Assembly: GCA_019414245.1 (NCBI GenBank)
Contig: DXMK01000015.1
Span: 233,383-297,382, forward strand
DNA length: 64,000 bases
Direction: 5' to 3'
Origin: Collinsella sp.
GTDB taxonomy: Bacteria > Actinomycetota > Coriobacteriia > Coriobacteriales > Coriobacteriaceae
The notes beneath the pieces were generated by a model. That model saw only the letters and a program-made list of their open reading frames with translations. It made no database searches and was not told the origin of the DNA. The translations under genes and the position numbers were made by a program. Every line of letters starts with the position of its first letter. Within the stretch, counting starts at the first letter, position 1. Below, in pieces: positions 32,611 to 40,483 of the stretch.

Positions 32611-32880
32611 CTACATCACCATGTTCAGCGCGTTAACAAACTCCTGGGCCTTCGCACGGCTGCTCAGGCTAAAAACACAAGCAGTCAACAGCCTGTTACG
32701 CAGAAAAACATCGCGGCCCTTGATCCTGTTGACCCCCGTAATGTCCTTAAGATAGACAATCTCGGTGTGCTTGCCACCAAAAGTGCCCTTCTTGAGCACC
32801 TCAATACGGTTGGGGTAGATCTTGACGTCTTTATACCTACCCGAACCTTTGTCCTGGAATAGCAGCGTGTTATTGTCCAT
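32611..32880 (-). CDS. Small PH-like domain protein
   Basis: 89 residues: MDNNTLLFQDKGSGRYKDVKIYPNRIEVLKKG...YLKDITGVNRIKGRDVFLRN..., a run of beta strands followed by a C-terminal helix, as in short bacterial PH-like (DUF4429-type) domains where I-x-L-x-DI-x-x-V is typical. No signal peptide or membrane segment. The start at 32880 is chosen because GGGAG lies upstream. Function unknown. Confidence 0.6.
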   Translation of the reverse strand: MDNNTLLFQDKGSGRYKDVKIYPNRIEVLKKGTFGGKHTEIVYLKDITGVNRIKGRDVFLRNRLLTACVFSLSSRAKAQEFVNALNMVM

Positions 32881-33001
32881 ACGCGTCACTCCCGTGGGAT
32901 TCGCTAAAACTGCCTCTATGGTCACATTTTAGTCACCGCAAGGCCCCATGCGAAGATGTCAGACAGCACAGCAATTCGTGTCCGCGCGAGGCTTTAAACT
33001 A

Positions 33002-33020
33002 AATGCGATAAAGACGCATT
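33002..33020. promoter_or_regulatory. Small inverted repeat before the DUF1016 gene
   Basis: AATGCG (33002-33007) and CGCATT (33015-33020) flank ATAAAGA, 28 bases before the start codon. It is either an operator or a leader hairpin. Confidence 0.3.
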
Positions 33021-33047
33021 CCACAAAAGGAAAGTGGGGCGACAGTG

Positions 33048-34097
33048 ATGGGCGAACTGGTAAACCGTGGAGAATCGGCAATCGTGCCCGAAGGTTTTTA
33101 CAAGCAGGTCTCCTCGATTCTCAACGCCGCTCGCGACAAGGCCTATACCGCCGTTAACTTTGCGATGGTTGAGGCATATTGGGAGATCGGCAAGAGTATT
33201 GTTGATGAACAGGGCGGAGAGGGGCGCGCCAAGTATGGCGATGCACTGATCGACGAACTTGCCGTTAGATTGACTAAGGATTTTGGCAGAGGCTTCAACG
33301 CCAGAAGCTTAAGATACATGCGTCAGTTTTATCTTGCGTTCCCAATCCGGAACGCGCTGCGTTCCGAATTGAATTGGACACATTACCGCAGGTTATCGCG
33401 TATAACCGACCCTGATGCTCGAACATGGTACATGAACGAATGCGCCGATTCTCGTTGGAGCACGCGTCAGCTCGAACGCCAGATCAACACCATGTTCCGC
33501 GAGCGCCTACTTGCCAGCAAGGACAAGGAGGCCGTCACCCAGGAAATCCAAAAGAGCGCCCCGGCTCGTCGCCCCGAGGATATCATCCGCGACCCATATG
33601 TACTGGAGTTTTTAGGTTTCTCGGACGATACTGCGTTTCGCGAGAGCGATCTAGAGCAGGCGCTCATCACGCATCTTCAGAAGTTCCTGCTGGAGCTTGG
33701 CCGTGGTTTCGCTTTCGAGGCGCGCCAAAAGCGCATCACCTTTGATGGGCGCCATTTCTATATTGACCTTGTTTTTTACAACTATCTGATGCGCTGCTTC
33801 GTGCTCATCGACCTTAAGACGGACGACCTTACGCATCAGGACCTGGGCCAGATGCAAATGTATGTGAACTACTACACGCGCGAGCTCATGAACGAAGGCG
33901 ACAATCCGCCCATAGGCATCGTGCTCTGCGCGGACAAAAGCGATTCGATTGTCGAGTACACGCTGCCCGAAGACAACGACCAAGTGTTTACCGCCAAATA
34001 CCTGCCGTATCTTCCAAGCAAGGAAGAGCTGGCGCGCGAGCTGAGTGCCGAGTACCGCGCCATCAACGAAGCGACTAATGGCGAAGTGCAAGGATAG
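33048..34097 (+). CDS. DUF1016/YhcG-family PD-(D/E)XK nuclease-domain protein
   Basis: 349 residues with both halves of the YhcG architecture: an N-terminal helical DUF1016_N domain (about 15-160; NFAMVEAYWEIGKSIVDEQ and NARSLRYMRQFY) and a C-terminal nuclease domain with FDGRHFYIDLVFYN and CFVLIDLK, carrying the D...DxK catalytic pattern. Members occur near restriction-modification and other defence genes, but none of those is adjacent. ATG at 33048 follows AAAGGAAAG. The ADP-ribosylglycohydrolase gene starts 63 bases downstream. Confidence 0.88.
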   Translation: MGELVNRGESAIVPEGFYKQVSSILNAARDKAYTAVNFAMVEAYWEIGKSIVDEQGGEGRAKYGDALIDELAVRLTKDFGRGFNARSLRYMRQFYLAFPIRNALRSELNWTHYRRLSRITDPDARTWYMNECADSRWSTRQLERQINTMFRERLLASKDKEAVTQEIQKSAPARRPEDIIRDPYVLEFLGFSDDTAFRESDLEQALITHLQKFLLELGRGFAFEARQKRITFDGRHFYIDLVFYNYLMRCFVLIDLKTDDLTHQDLGQMQMYVNYYTRELMNEGDNPPIGIVLCADKSDSIVEYTLPEDNDQVFTAKYLPYLPSKEELARELSAEYRAINEATNGEVQG

Positions 34098-34160
34098 CAG
34101 CACGTTGCGACCGATACCCCCGACGGCGCTCCACATCACCCGGGAAAAGAGGAGCTTTCC

Positions 34161-34949
34161 ATGACACACAGACCGAAAACAACACTGCGCGACTGCATCT
34201 ATGGGCTTGCCGTCGGTGACGCGCTGGGCGTTCCCTACGAGTTCAGACCTCGTGGCACGTTCGAATGCACCGACATGATCGGCTACGGCACGCACGAGCA
34301 GACCGCCGGCACCTGGAGCGACGACACATCTATGACGCTCGCCACCTGCGACTCCATCAGAGAGCTCGGCCGCATTGACACCGAGGACATGCGCGACAAA
34401 TTCGTGAGCTGGATCGCCAACGACGAGTACACGATTGATGGCGTCTTCGACTACGGAGGAACGACCGCCCGCGCCCTTCGCTCCGGCAAGGGTGGCTCCG
34501 GCGAGCGCGACAACGGCAACGGCTCGCTCATGCGCATCGCACCCCTGGCGTTTGCCGATGCAACAGACAAAGAGATCCGTGAGGTCTCTGCAATCACCCA
34601 CGCTCATAGAACATCGACCGAGTCATGTGTCAAGTTCATCGAACTGTTGAGGTCCGAGATGGACGGCACGCTCCCCGAATGGACACTCTGTCTGAAAGAT
34701 GCACCCGAGCACGAAATCAGATCCGGCGGCTTCGTGCGCGACACGCTTAAGGCAGCCACTTGGTGCTTCGTCAACACTAACAGCTACGATGATTGTGTGC
34801 TTGCCGCCGTCAACCTGGGCGACGACACCGACACCACCGCAGCCGTCGCAGGCGCCCTCGCCGGCGCAGCATACGGCATGGACGCAATTCCGCAGAAATG
34901 GATCGACACCCTGCGCGGTAAAGAGTTGATTGAGAGCTGCTTGTTTTAG
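34161..34949 (+). CDS. ADP-ribosylglycohydrolase-family protein
   Basis: 262 residues of the DraG/ARH fold. Metal-binding motifs: GLAVGDALGVPYEF near the N-terminus, TWSDDTSMTLA, NGNGSLMRIAPLA and the C-terminal NLGDDTDTTAAVAGALAGA. These enzymes remove ADP-ribose from protein side chains or hydrolyse related ADP-ribose compounds. GAGGAGC precedes ATG. A 73-residue gene with its own strong ribosome binding site lies 32 bases downstream, and the DUF1016 nuclease lies just upstream, so the three may be one transcript. Confidence 0.9.
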   Translation: MTHRPKTTLRDCIYGLAVGDALGVPYEFRPRGTFECTDMIGYGTHEQTAGTWSDDTSMTLATCDSIRELGRIDTEDMRDKFVSWIANDEYTIDGVFDYGGTTARALRSGKGGSGERDNGNGSLMRIAPLAFADATDKEIREVSAITHAHRTSTESCVKFIELLRSEMDGTLPEWTLCLKDAPEHEIRSGGFVRDTLKAATWCFVNTNSYDDCVLAAVNLGDDTDTTAAVAGALAGAAYGMDAIPQKWIDTLRGKELIESCLF

Positions 34950-34981
34950 GGCGCCATTCAAGAAATAAGGTAGGAGGCATC

Positions 34982-35203
34982 ATGGAGAGGAAGATCGCGA
35001 ATATCGATGAGTTCCAAATGGGCGAAAACGAGACCCCGATACTCCCAACGGGACTGATGGAGGAAGAAAACCTTTACGTCCTTCCCGACGGGCGCTACCT
35101 CCCCTGCGGGGTCTACCGGACCGAAGATGGCGGCTCACTCATTTATGAGCCATCCGGGCTCAGCTTCTTCGGGCAGATGCTTGCTCAATTCAAAGAGAGC
35201 TAA
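34982..35203 (+). CDS. 73-residue acidic protein paired with the ADP-ribosylglycohydrolase
   Basis: A short frame with an excellent ribosome binding site (TAGGAGG, six bases before ATG). The product (MERKIANIDEFQMGENE..., ENLYVLPDGRYLPCGVYRTEDGG...) is soluble and acidic, with a beta-hairpin-like centre and one Cys. No family recognised. Its spacing behind the ADP-ribosylglycohydrolase suggests cotranscription and perhaps a physical or functional partnership, which is inference only. Confidence 0.7.
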   Translation: MERKIANIDEFQMGENETPILPTGLMEEENLYVLPDGRYLPCGVYRTEDGGSLIYEPSGLSFFGQMLAQFKES

Positions 35204-35346
35204 AGGCTTGATTGCCCGTCAGATCGACACTGCTCCAAACCAGGGGGTGGATAGGATGTCTCCCACCGCGGCCTGTGAGGTAAAATCTTGACCGCCGCGG
35301 AATCCGCCTGCGGGCAACGCTCCGATCTCCGATTGGGGTGAAGCCT
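35204..35346. promoter_or_regulatory. Leader region before the micro-ORF
   Basis: No gene. CCACCGCGG (35263-35271) recurs nearly as CCGCCGCGG (35290-35298), and GGTAAAATC lies between them. GGGGTGA at 35336-35342 is the ribosome binding site of the micro-ORF. Confidence 0.35.
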
Positions 35347-35439
35347 ATGAACTTGTTTCTTGAAATCCTGCGCCTCTCGATGTATGTGACCGGCATTGCC
35401 CGGAACCTCTACTCGATCTGGCGGGAATATAAGCAGTAA
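35347..35439 (+). CDS. 30-residue hydrophobic/amphipathic micro-protein
   Basis: ATG at 35347 follows GGGGTGA by four bases. The product is MNLFLEILRLSMYVTGIARN followed by LYSIWREYKQ: a Leu/Ile-rich N-terminal helix with a basic, aromatic end, the size and character of a membrane-active micro-protein or type I toxin. A perfect hairpin terminator starts 24 bases after the stop codon, so it looks like a complete small transcription unit. No homologue recognised; a fortuitous frame is possible. Confidence 0.45.
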   Translation: MNLFLEILRLSMYVTGIARNLYSIWREYKQ

Positions 35440-35462
35440 CGGATAGCGAAGGGAGTCATAGA

Positions 35463-35488
35463 AAAGGGTCGGTTGCAGCCGACCCTTT
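35463..35488 (+). terminator. Hairpin terminator behind the micro-ORF
   Basis: AAAGGGTCGG (35463-35472) and CCGACCCTTT (35479-35488) form a perfect 10-bp stem with a 6-base loop. The A/T pairs at the base give a short U-tract in either direction. The following 230 bases (to 35718) hold nothing I recognise. Confidence 0.65.
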
Positions 35489-35718
35489 AAGACGATAGCA
35501 CCTGCGTTGCCCGCGCTTCCAAAGTTGACCGACTGAGGAGCGGGTTCCGCGGCACATCCTGATTTTACCCAGTGGCAAGGCTCTTTTACAGCCGTTCCAC
35601 CGTTTATTTACATCTGCCAATCAAGACGAGACTACTACGCACCTTTATTACACACGATATTTTCAGCCTGGTATAACCAAGTTCAATAATAGAATGCAAA
35701 TCCAACCACCGTGTCTGA

Positions 35719-35823
35719 TTACAAAAAGATTTTTGCCTTTTCTGCAGCAAACTCTTCCTCGGTAAGCACTCCACTATCACGCAGCGTTGCAAGCCTCTCA
35801 AGCCTTGCAACTACATCAATCAC
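35719..35823 (-). pseudogene. SHOCT domain in a shifted frame behind the 35816 gene
   Basis: The frame encodes [15 protein letters not shown] followed by [16 protein letters not shown], a textbook SHOCT domain (short C-terminal oligomerisation domain). SHOCT normally ends a longer protein. Here the upstream gene stops with ETLADSD at 35816, and the SHOCT frame is +1 relative to it, overlapping by eight bases (GTGATTGA). It is either translated from the GTG at 35823 or, more likely, is the cut-off tail of the upstream gene after a one-base change. Confidence 0.6.
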
Positions 35824-36187
35824 TATCCGCCAGCGTCTCAATAGTCTGTGAAACCTGCGGATACCGCTCAAGCTCCTTCGATAGGGCATCGACCATCTCG
35901 GCAATATTCTTTGCATTTTTGCCCCCGTTTAATACGTTTGCCCTGACCTTAGATGACGACTTGACAGTAACGCCAGATCCGCCTTCAACTGGAACAACCG
36001 AAATACTGATATTTTCGCCCCAAGACCAAAGGCTCATACCAATCTCGGCTGCAACTGTTCTTGTTGTGGGCGATGCACTATCAACTTTTACTTTAGGCAG
36101 CTTTTCCATAGCTGCCTTCAAGGCATTAAACGTGTCGTCAGGAGAATACGGTACCTGAAGCTGAAGCTGCTGATCCGCAAAACCCAT
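35816..36187 (-). CDS. 123-residue protein, probably missing its SHOCT tail
   Basis: [20 protein letters not shown]... is a soluble alpha/beta protein with a steroidogenic-START or DUF1499-like feel ([47 protein letters not shown]), a fold often fused to a C-terminal SHOCT domain. CGGAGG precedes the ATG. The reading frame stops just where the SHOCT segment would begin, suggesting a frameshift; whether it is genuine, programmed or a sequence error cannot be told. Function unknown. Confidence 0.65.
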   Translation of the reverse strand: MGFADQQLQLQVPYSPDDTFNALKAAMEKLPKVKVDSASPTTRTVAAEIGMSLWSWGENISISVVPVEGGSGVTVKSSSKVRANVLNGGKNAKNIAEMVDALSKELERYPQVSQTIETLADSD

Positions 36188-36303
36188 AATCTGGCCTCCG
36201 CTTCTTACAAGATTAAGGCTATCGGCAATGGTAGCACGTTCCCAGCAGTCTTAAATTCGTCTCATGACCTTGCGATGCAGCCCGACGCCCCGGCTCCGCT
36301 TCC

Positions 36304-37641
36304 CTACTTCCCAAAGATCGCAGCGAACAATCCCTTGCGCTTGGGTTTTTCTTCTCGGTAGGAACCCTCGGCAGCCGCTGCCACCTGACGTGGCTGCTCG
36401 TCGCCTCCACGGCGCACAATTTGGTACAGGAATGGCGATTTGATGTATTTGACCTCGACGGGCGTGGCGTGAACGGTGCTTTCGCCGGACAGATGCAGGC
36501 TCGGATTGAGCGGCGCCACAATATGCGTCTCGCGCTTGTCGCTAAACACCACCGCCGCCGCACGGCCCGTCTGGCCGTTCACGGCAATGCGCACCTGCTC
36601 GCCATTACGTCCATCTGACGCGGGACGATCGACAAAGTAGACCGGCACCATAACCAGGCCGTCCTTGTGCTTGCGGGCCTTGCGCGCCCAGGTGCGGATG
36701 CTCTTTTTATTGAGCCCCAGGAAAGTCTCGGCATCGTTGCCAACAATGTCGAGCGCCAGCTTGTCAATGACCACCTGGTCCTTGGTGGACGCATCGACGG
36801 AGACAACGCGGAAGTCGCCTTCCTGCATGGCCGGGTCGAACGACCCAACCTTGGCAAAGTCCCATGGCTCCAGAATGCCCATAAGGCGAACGTCCAGGTA
36901 GTTTGCCCTGGGATATGCCCAGTCGAGCACCTCGTAGTACACCAGGGTCTCCTTGCTCAGGCCCTTGCCCGGGAAGGACGCCATCATGCGCAGGTCCGCG
37001 AGCGCCATGGGGAAGTAGAAGAGCATCATGTCGTTTTGAATCGCGTCTTCCACATCGTGACCGGCAAAGGCGTCTGGATATCGGCGCACCAGCTCAAGCG
37101 CATTGGCGCGCGCCTGCTGCGGCGTTATCTCGCAGGGAATACCCTGCTCGGGCACATATTCCGCACCAACGCCCATGGTCAGGCGCTTGCTAAACGTCCC
37201 CGGCTTGAGCAGGTCGGCGACACCGATCTTATTGCCGCAGGACGGGCACTCAAACACGCGCTGGGTCGACTCGCCCTCAAAGGACGCTCCGCAGAAGGGA
37301 CAGGGGATGCTCACGTGCGTGGCCTCTTGGAACTCCTGGGCCGTGCCGCGGTCTTCCCACAGCAGATGCTCCAGAACCGACTGATTGCGCCAGTGCTCAT
37401 TAAAGAAATACCAGTCGGGGTCCACCGGGCGCTCGAGCTGCGACACATGCGTGAGCTTAAGCAGCCCATCGACAACCGTCAGTGGCGTATGGCGAATGCC
37501 CAGGGCGCTCTTGGGCTCCCCCGCATCGGCCTGCCACGGAACGACCGTGCCGCAATAGGCGCACTCAAAGCTGCGTTTAGCCTGGTGTGAGTACATAGGG
37601 CCGCCGCAGTTTTGGCATTTAATGGCAAACATCTCGTCCAT
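36304..37641 (-). CDS. Zinc-ribbon protein with two CxxC pairs per ribbon
   Basis: 445 residues. The N-terminus holds one zinc ribbon (KCQNCGGPM...CAYCG, about 9-32) and a second at about 112-136 (CPFCGASFEGE...CPSCGNKIG). The rest is a large alpha/beta domain without recognisable motifs, and the C-terminus is a basic amphipathic helix (KPKRKGLFAAIFGK) that might contact a membrane. No signal peptide. Such TFIIB-type ribbon proteins are common in Coriobacteriia but not functionally assigned. AAGGAGG precedes ATG. It is divergent from the CDF transporter. Confidence 0.75.
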   Translation of the reverse strand: MDEMFAIKCQNCGGPMYSHQAKRSFECAYCGTVVPWQADAGEPKSALGIRHTPLTVVDGLLKLTHVSQLERPVDPDWYFFNEHWRNQSVLEHLLWEDRGTAQEFQEATHVSIPCPFCGASFEGESTQRVFECPSCGNKIGVADLLKPGTFSKRLTMGVGAEYVPEQGIPCEITPQQARANALELVRRYPDAFAGHDVEDAIQNDMMLFYFPMALADLRMMASFPGKGLSKETLVYYEVLDWAYPRANYLDVRLMGILEPWDFAKVGSFDPAMQEGDFRVVSVDASTKDQVVIDKLALDIVGNDAETFLGLNKKSIRTWARKARKHKDGLVMVPVYFVDRPASDGRNGEQVRIAVNGQTGRAAAVVFSDKRETHIVAPLNPSLHLSGESTVHATPVEVKYIKSPFLYQIVRRGGDEQPRQVAAAAEGSYREEKPKRKGLFAAIFGK

Positions 37642-37859
37642 GAATACGTCCTCCTTTGCACTGGGGCTGTCGACATTAAGTATGTCGGGCAGGTAAGCAC
37701 GTGCCCATACCCATGTGGCCCAAAATCGAGCACCCAGGCAGACGAGAAGGCTCGCTCGTTAGCACCGGCAGACTATTGCTGCATTTTCTGAGCATCGGTG
37801 CACGGCGCCCCCGCGCGAGCTACACTATCCCCTTAAACATGATTGTGAGGACGACCGCT

Positions 37860-39041
37860 ATGCTATTTGTAAATCGGCTGGTACATACGCTTGTTCCCGG
37901 CAGCGAGGGCGAGCCGGTCGATACCTCCCGCCGCACCAACGCGGGCTTCGCCGCAAGCCTCATCTGCATTGGCCTCAACATCACCTTGTGCCTGGCCAAG
38001 GGCATCGCGGGCCTGCTCGCTGGCTCCGTCTCCCTCATCGCCGACGCTTTCAACAACCTCTCCGATGCCTCGAGCAACATCGTGAGCCTGCTCGGGTTCC
38101 GCCTCGCCAGCCGCCCGGCAGACGAAGGCCACCCCTATGGCCACGGCCGCTACGAGTACCTCGCCGGCTTGTTTGTCGCCGTCCTGGTTTGCGCCGTCGG
38201 CATCAACCTGATCCTCGAGTCGGTCACCAAGATCATCAAGCCTTCCCCCACCGCTTACACGCTCGTTTCCCTTGCGGCACTGGCTACATCCATGCTCGTT
38301 AAGCTCTGGATGGCCGCATTCAACCGCGCGCTGGGCAACCGTATCGATTCCGAAACACTCATTGCCACAGCACAGGACTCCAAAAACGACGTCATCACCT
38401 CGGGCTCGGTCTTGGTGGCGGCGCTTATTTCGCAGACGACCGGCTTTGACCTCGATGGCTGGGCAGGCCTGGGTGTGGGCATCTTCATCTGCATCAGCGG
38501 CATGGGCCTAGTGCGCGACGCCATCAGCCCGTTGCTGGGGCAAGCGCCCGACCCCAAGCTCGTCCAGGCAATCCGCGACAAGATCATGTCCTATCCGCAG
38601 GTCTTGGGCACACACGACCTGATGGTGCACGACTACGGCCCCGGTCGTCAGTTTGCCAGCGCTCACGTGGAGATGCCCGGCGAGGGCGACGCATTTGAGC
38701 ACCACGAGATCCTGGACACCATCGAGCACGACATCAAGCGCCAGATGGGCATTGGCATCACGCTGCACTGCGACCCCATCGCGACAACCGGCGATGATTT
38801 GCGCGGCTGGGTCAAGCGCGGCGTTATGCAGATCGACCCCGCGCTCTCCATCCACGACCTGCACGAGCACGACGGGTTCGTTTCGTTTGACCTGGTGCGC
38901 CCCGACGGCTTTGACATATCCGACGAGGAGCTGCTGGAGCTCGTCACGCGCATCGTGCACGAGCGCCGACCCAATGCCTCATGCGTCGTTACGTTTGACT
39001 CGGGCTTTAGCTCGCCCGACCGTCCGGCTGAACAGCTGTAG
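37860..39041 (+). CDS. Cation diffusion facilitator family transporter
   Basis: 393 residues with the CDF layout: six hydrophobic helices (about 29-205), SLIADAFNNLSDASSN in TM2 with the metal-site Asp residues, the HPYGHGRYEY loop, and DSKNDVITS in TM5. Two cytoplasmic stretches follow; the last ~180 residues are longer than usual, with a second soluble domain after the normal CDF C-terminal domain. It probably exports Zn, Mn or Fe by proton exchange. The start MLFVNRLVHT is chosen for GTGAGGA upstream; earlier in-frame ATGs lack one. Confidence 0.88.
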   Translation: MLFVNRLVHTLVPGSEGEPVDTSRRTNAGFAASLICIGLNITLCLAKGIAGLLAGSVSLIADAFNNLSDASSNIVSLLGFRLASRPADEGHPYGHGRYEYLAGLFVAVLVCAVGINLILESVTKIIKPSPTAYTLVSLAALATSMLVKLWMAAFNRALGNRIDSETLIATAQDSKNDVITSGSVLVAALISQTTGFDLDGWAGLGVGIFICISGMGLVRDAISPLLGQAPDPKLVQAIRDKIMSYPQVLGTHDLMVHDYGPGRQFASAHVEMPGEGDAFEHHEILDTIEHDIKRQMGIGITLHCDPIATTGDDLRGWVKRGVMQIDPALSIHDLHEHDGFVSFDLVRPDGFDISDEELLELVTRIVHERRPNASCVVTFDSGFSSPDRPAEQL

Positions 39042-39053
39042 CCCGCTTAACAG

Positions 39054-40043
39054 CTAGTTTCCCTGCGCGCCCGAGATGCCGTTTTGCAGTGCATTCCAGG
39101 CACCCGTCGCCATGTCGCCCAAGTTCTGCGCGGTGTCGCCCAGGTTTTGTGCCGTATCGCCCAGCTCTTGCGCCTTGTCTCCCAACTCCTGTGCCTTGTT
39201 GCTCAAGTCCTCCAGCGTATTGGAACTCGAGCTGTCGGTACCGCTTTGGCCGTCGGGCGAGTTGCCCGAGCTATTCTTGTGCGTGAGTTGAATTTCGAGG
39301 TTGCCGCTGTCGTTATAGTAAGCAGAAGTAACGACCCAGTTGGCATCGATGACGGGCGTTGAGCCATCATCAGTCAGGACCACGGCATTCGAAAGATTGG
39401 CGCCGCGCGACTTGAGAAGTTTCTTGGCGTTGGACCAGTACTGCCCCGGGATATCGCTCAGATCGACGGTGCTAGACGAGGCGGACTCGGTTTGCTCGGC
39501 AGCGGTATCAGCCGTTGAACTCCCTCGCTTGTTGAGCATGCCCGACACAATGGCAAACACAACCGACAGCGCAAAGAAGATCGCCAGCACGATGAGGATC
39601 TTCTTGATCACGCTCGACGAACGCGACGGCTTCTTCTCCTCGTCCGCGCCATATTGCGGAATCGACTTGGGGTACTCGCGATACGCCTCGCGCGACTCAT
39701 AGCGAGGCTGCGCCGTGCGAGGCATATACGTCGTCTGCTGAGGCTGCGGGATGGGATTCTGCGACAGGTCATCATAGGGATTCGGCGTCGAGGCGGCATA
39801 AGAATCCTGCGGCGCGCAATCAAACGGGTCCGGAGCTGCGTTGCCATAGGAGCCTTGCGAAGATGCAGCGTAAGAATCCTGCGCCGTGTCGCCATAGCCC
39901 ATAACCCGGGTGGGCTCAGCAGAAGGCTGCGTCGCCGCGGGGTCGGTATAACCGGGGTTGGGAACAACGCGGGTCGCATCGGCGCTATCGCCAGCCTGCG
40001 CGGAACCGTAGCCGCTCATCACGGTTGTCTTGTCCTGATCCAT
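39054..40043 (-). CDS. Single-span membrane protein with Tyr-rich N-terminal repeats and heptad tail
   Basis: 329 residues. The N-terminal 130 are disordered, rich in Gln/Tyr/Ser/Pro and repeat units such as DSYAASSQGSYG and DSYAASTPNPYD. One transmembrane helix (about 148-168, ILIVLAIFFALSVVFAIVSG) separates it from an extracellular part with a small LTDDGSTPVIDANWVVTS domain. The tail has near-perfect seven-residue repeats (AQELGDK/AQELGDT/AQNLGDT/AQNLGDM), which predict a coiled coil. GGAAAGG precedes ATG. No family recognised. Confidence 0.75.
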   Translation of the reverse strand: MDQDKTTVMSGYGSAQAGDSADATRVVPNPGYTDPAATQPSAEPTRVMGYGDTAQDSYAASSQGSYGNAAPDPFDCAPQDSYAASTPNPYDDLSQNPIPQPQQTTYMPRTAQPRYESREAYREYPKSIPQYGADEEKKPSRSSSVIKKILIVLAIFFALSVVFAIVSGMLNKRGSSTADTAAEQTESASSSTVDLSDIPGQYWSNAKKLLKSRGANLSNAVVLTDDGSTPVIDANWVVTSAYYNDSGNLEIQLTHKNSSGNSPDGQSGTDSSSSNTLEDLSNKAQELGDKAQELGDTAQNLGDTAQNLGDMATGAWNALQNGISGAQGN

Positions 40044-40180
40044 GCAACGATTCCTTTCCGTCGCCTGTAAGCATCAAGTTATCCATGCATTCTACCCGCG
40101 CAAAAGCCTATGATGGGCAAAGCCCGTCGGTATCTACAAGACATGCGCGACAGGTGGCAACAAGCGAATCGAGGAACGTT

Positions 40181-40417
40181 ATGGCAAAAAGCAAGCTCAT
40201 CAAAGACACGACGCGTGCCGAGCGCGAGGAAATCATCAAGTTGGCACTCGCCGGCTGCGGCAACGGCAGCTGCGATAACTGCGGAAGCTGCAGCTTGGGA
40301 GCCGGCGATCCATATGGCACCTACCAGCCCTACATTGACGGCGAGATGGAAATCGCCGATATCAACATGATGGTCGCCGAGCGCAACGCCAAACTCTTCG
40401 GCCTCCAGCGCGGCTAG
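40181..40417 (+). CDS. 78-residue Cys-rich protein
   Basis: MAKSKLIKDTTRAEREEIIK, then four closely spaced cysteines (C26, C31, C34, C37 in GCGNGSCDNCGSCSLG), then a short helical tail. The C-x4-C-x2-C-x2-C pattern could bind zinc or an iron-sulfur cluster. ATG at 40181 follows GAGGAAC; the longer upstream frame lacks this. It converges with fhs. Function unknown. Confidence 0.75.
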   Translation: MAKSKLIKDTTRAEREEIIKLALAGCGNGSCDNCGSCSLGAGDPYGTYQPYIDGEMEIADINMMVAERNAKLFGLQRG

Positions 40418-40422
40418 AAAAC

Positions 40423-40458
40423 AAAAGCCCCGCCGGGCCTTGGTAGGCGCGACGGGGC
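40423..40458 (-). terminator. Terminator of fhs
   Basis: On the minus strand GCCCCGTCG pairs with CGGCGGGGC (40450-40458 with 40427-40435, one mismatch), followed by TTTTGTTTT. Confidence 0.8.
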
Positions 40459-40483
40459 GGGCAAGCAGCTATGGGCAACAGGC

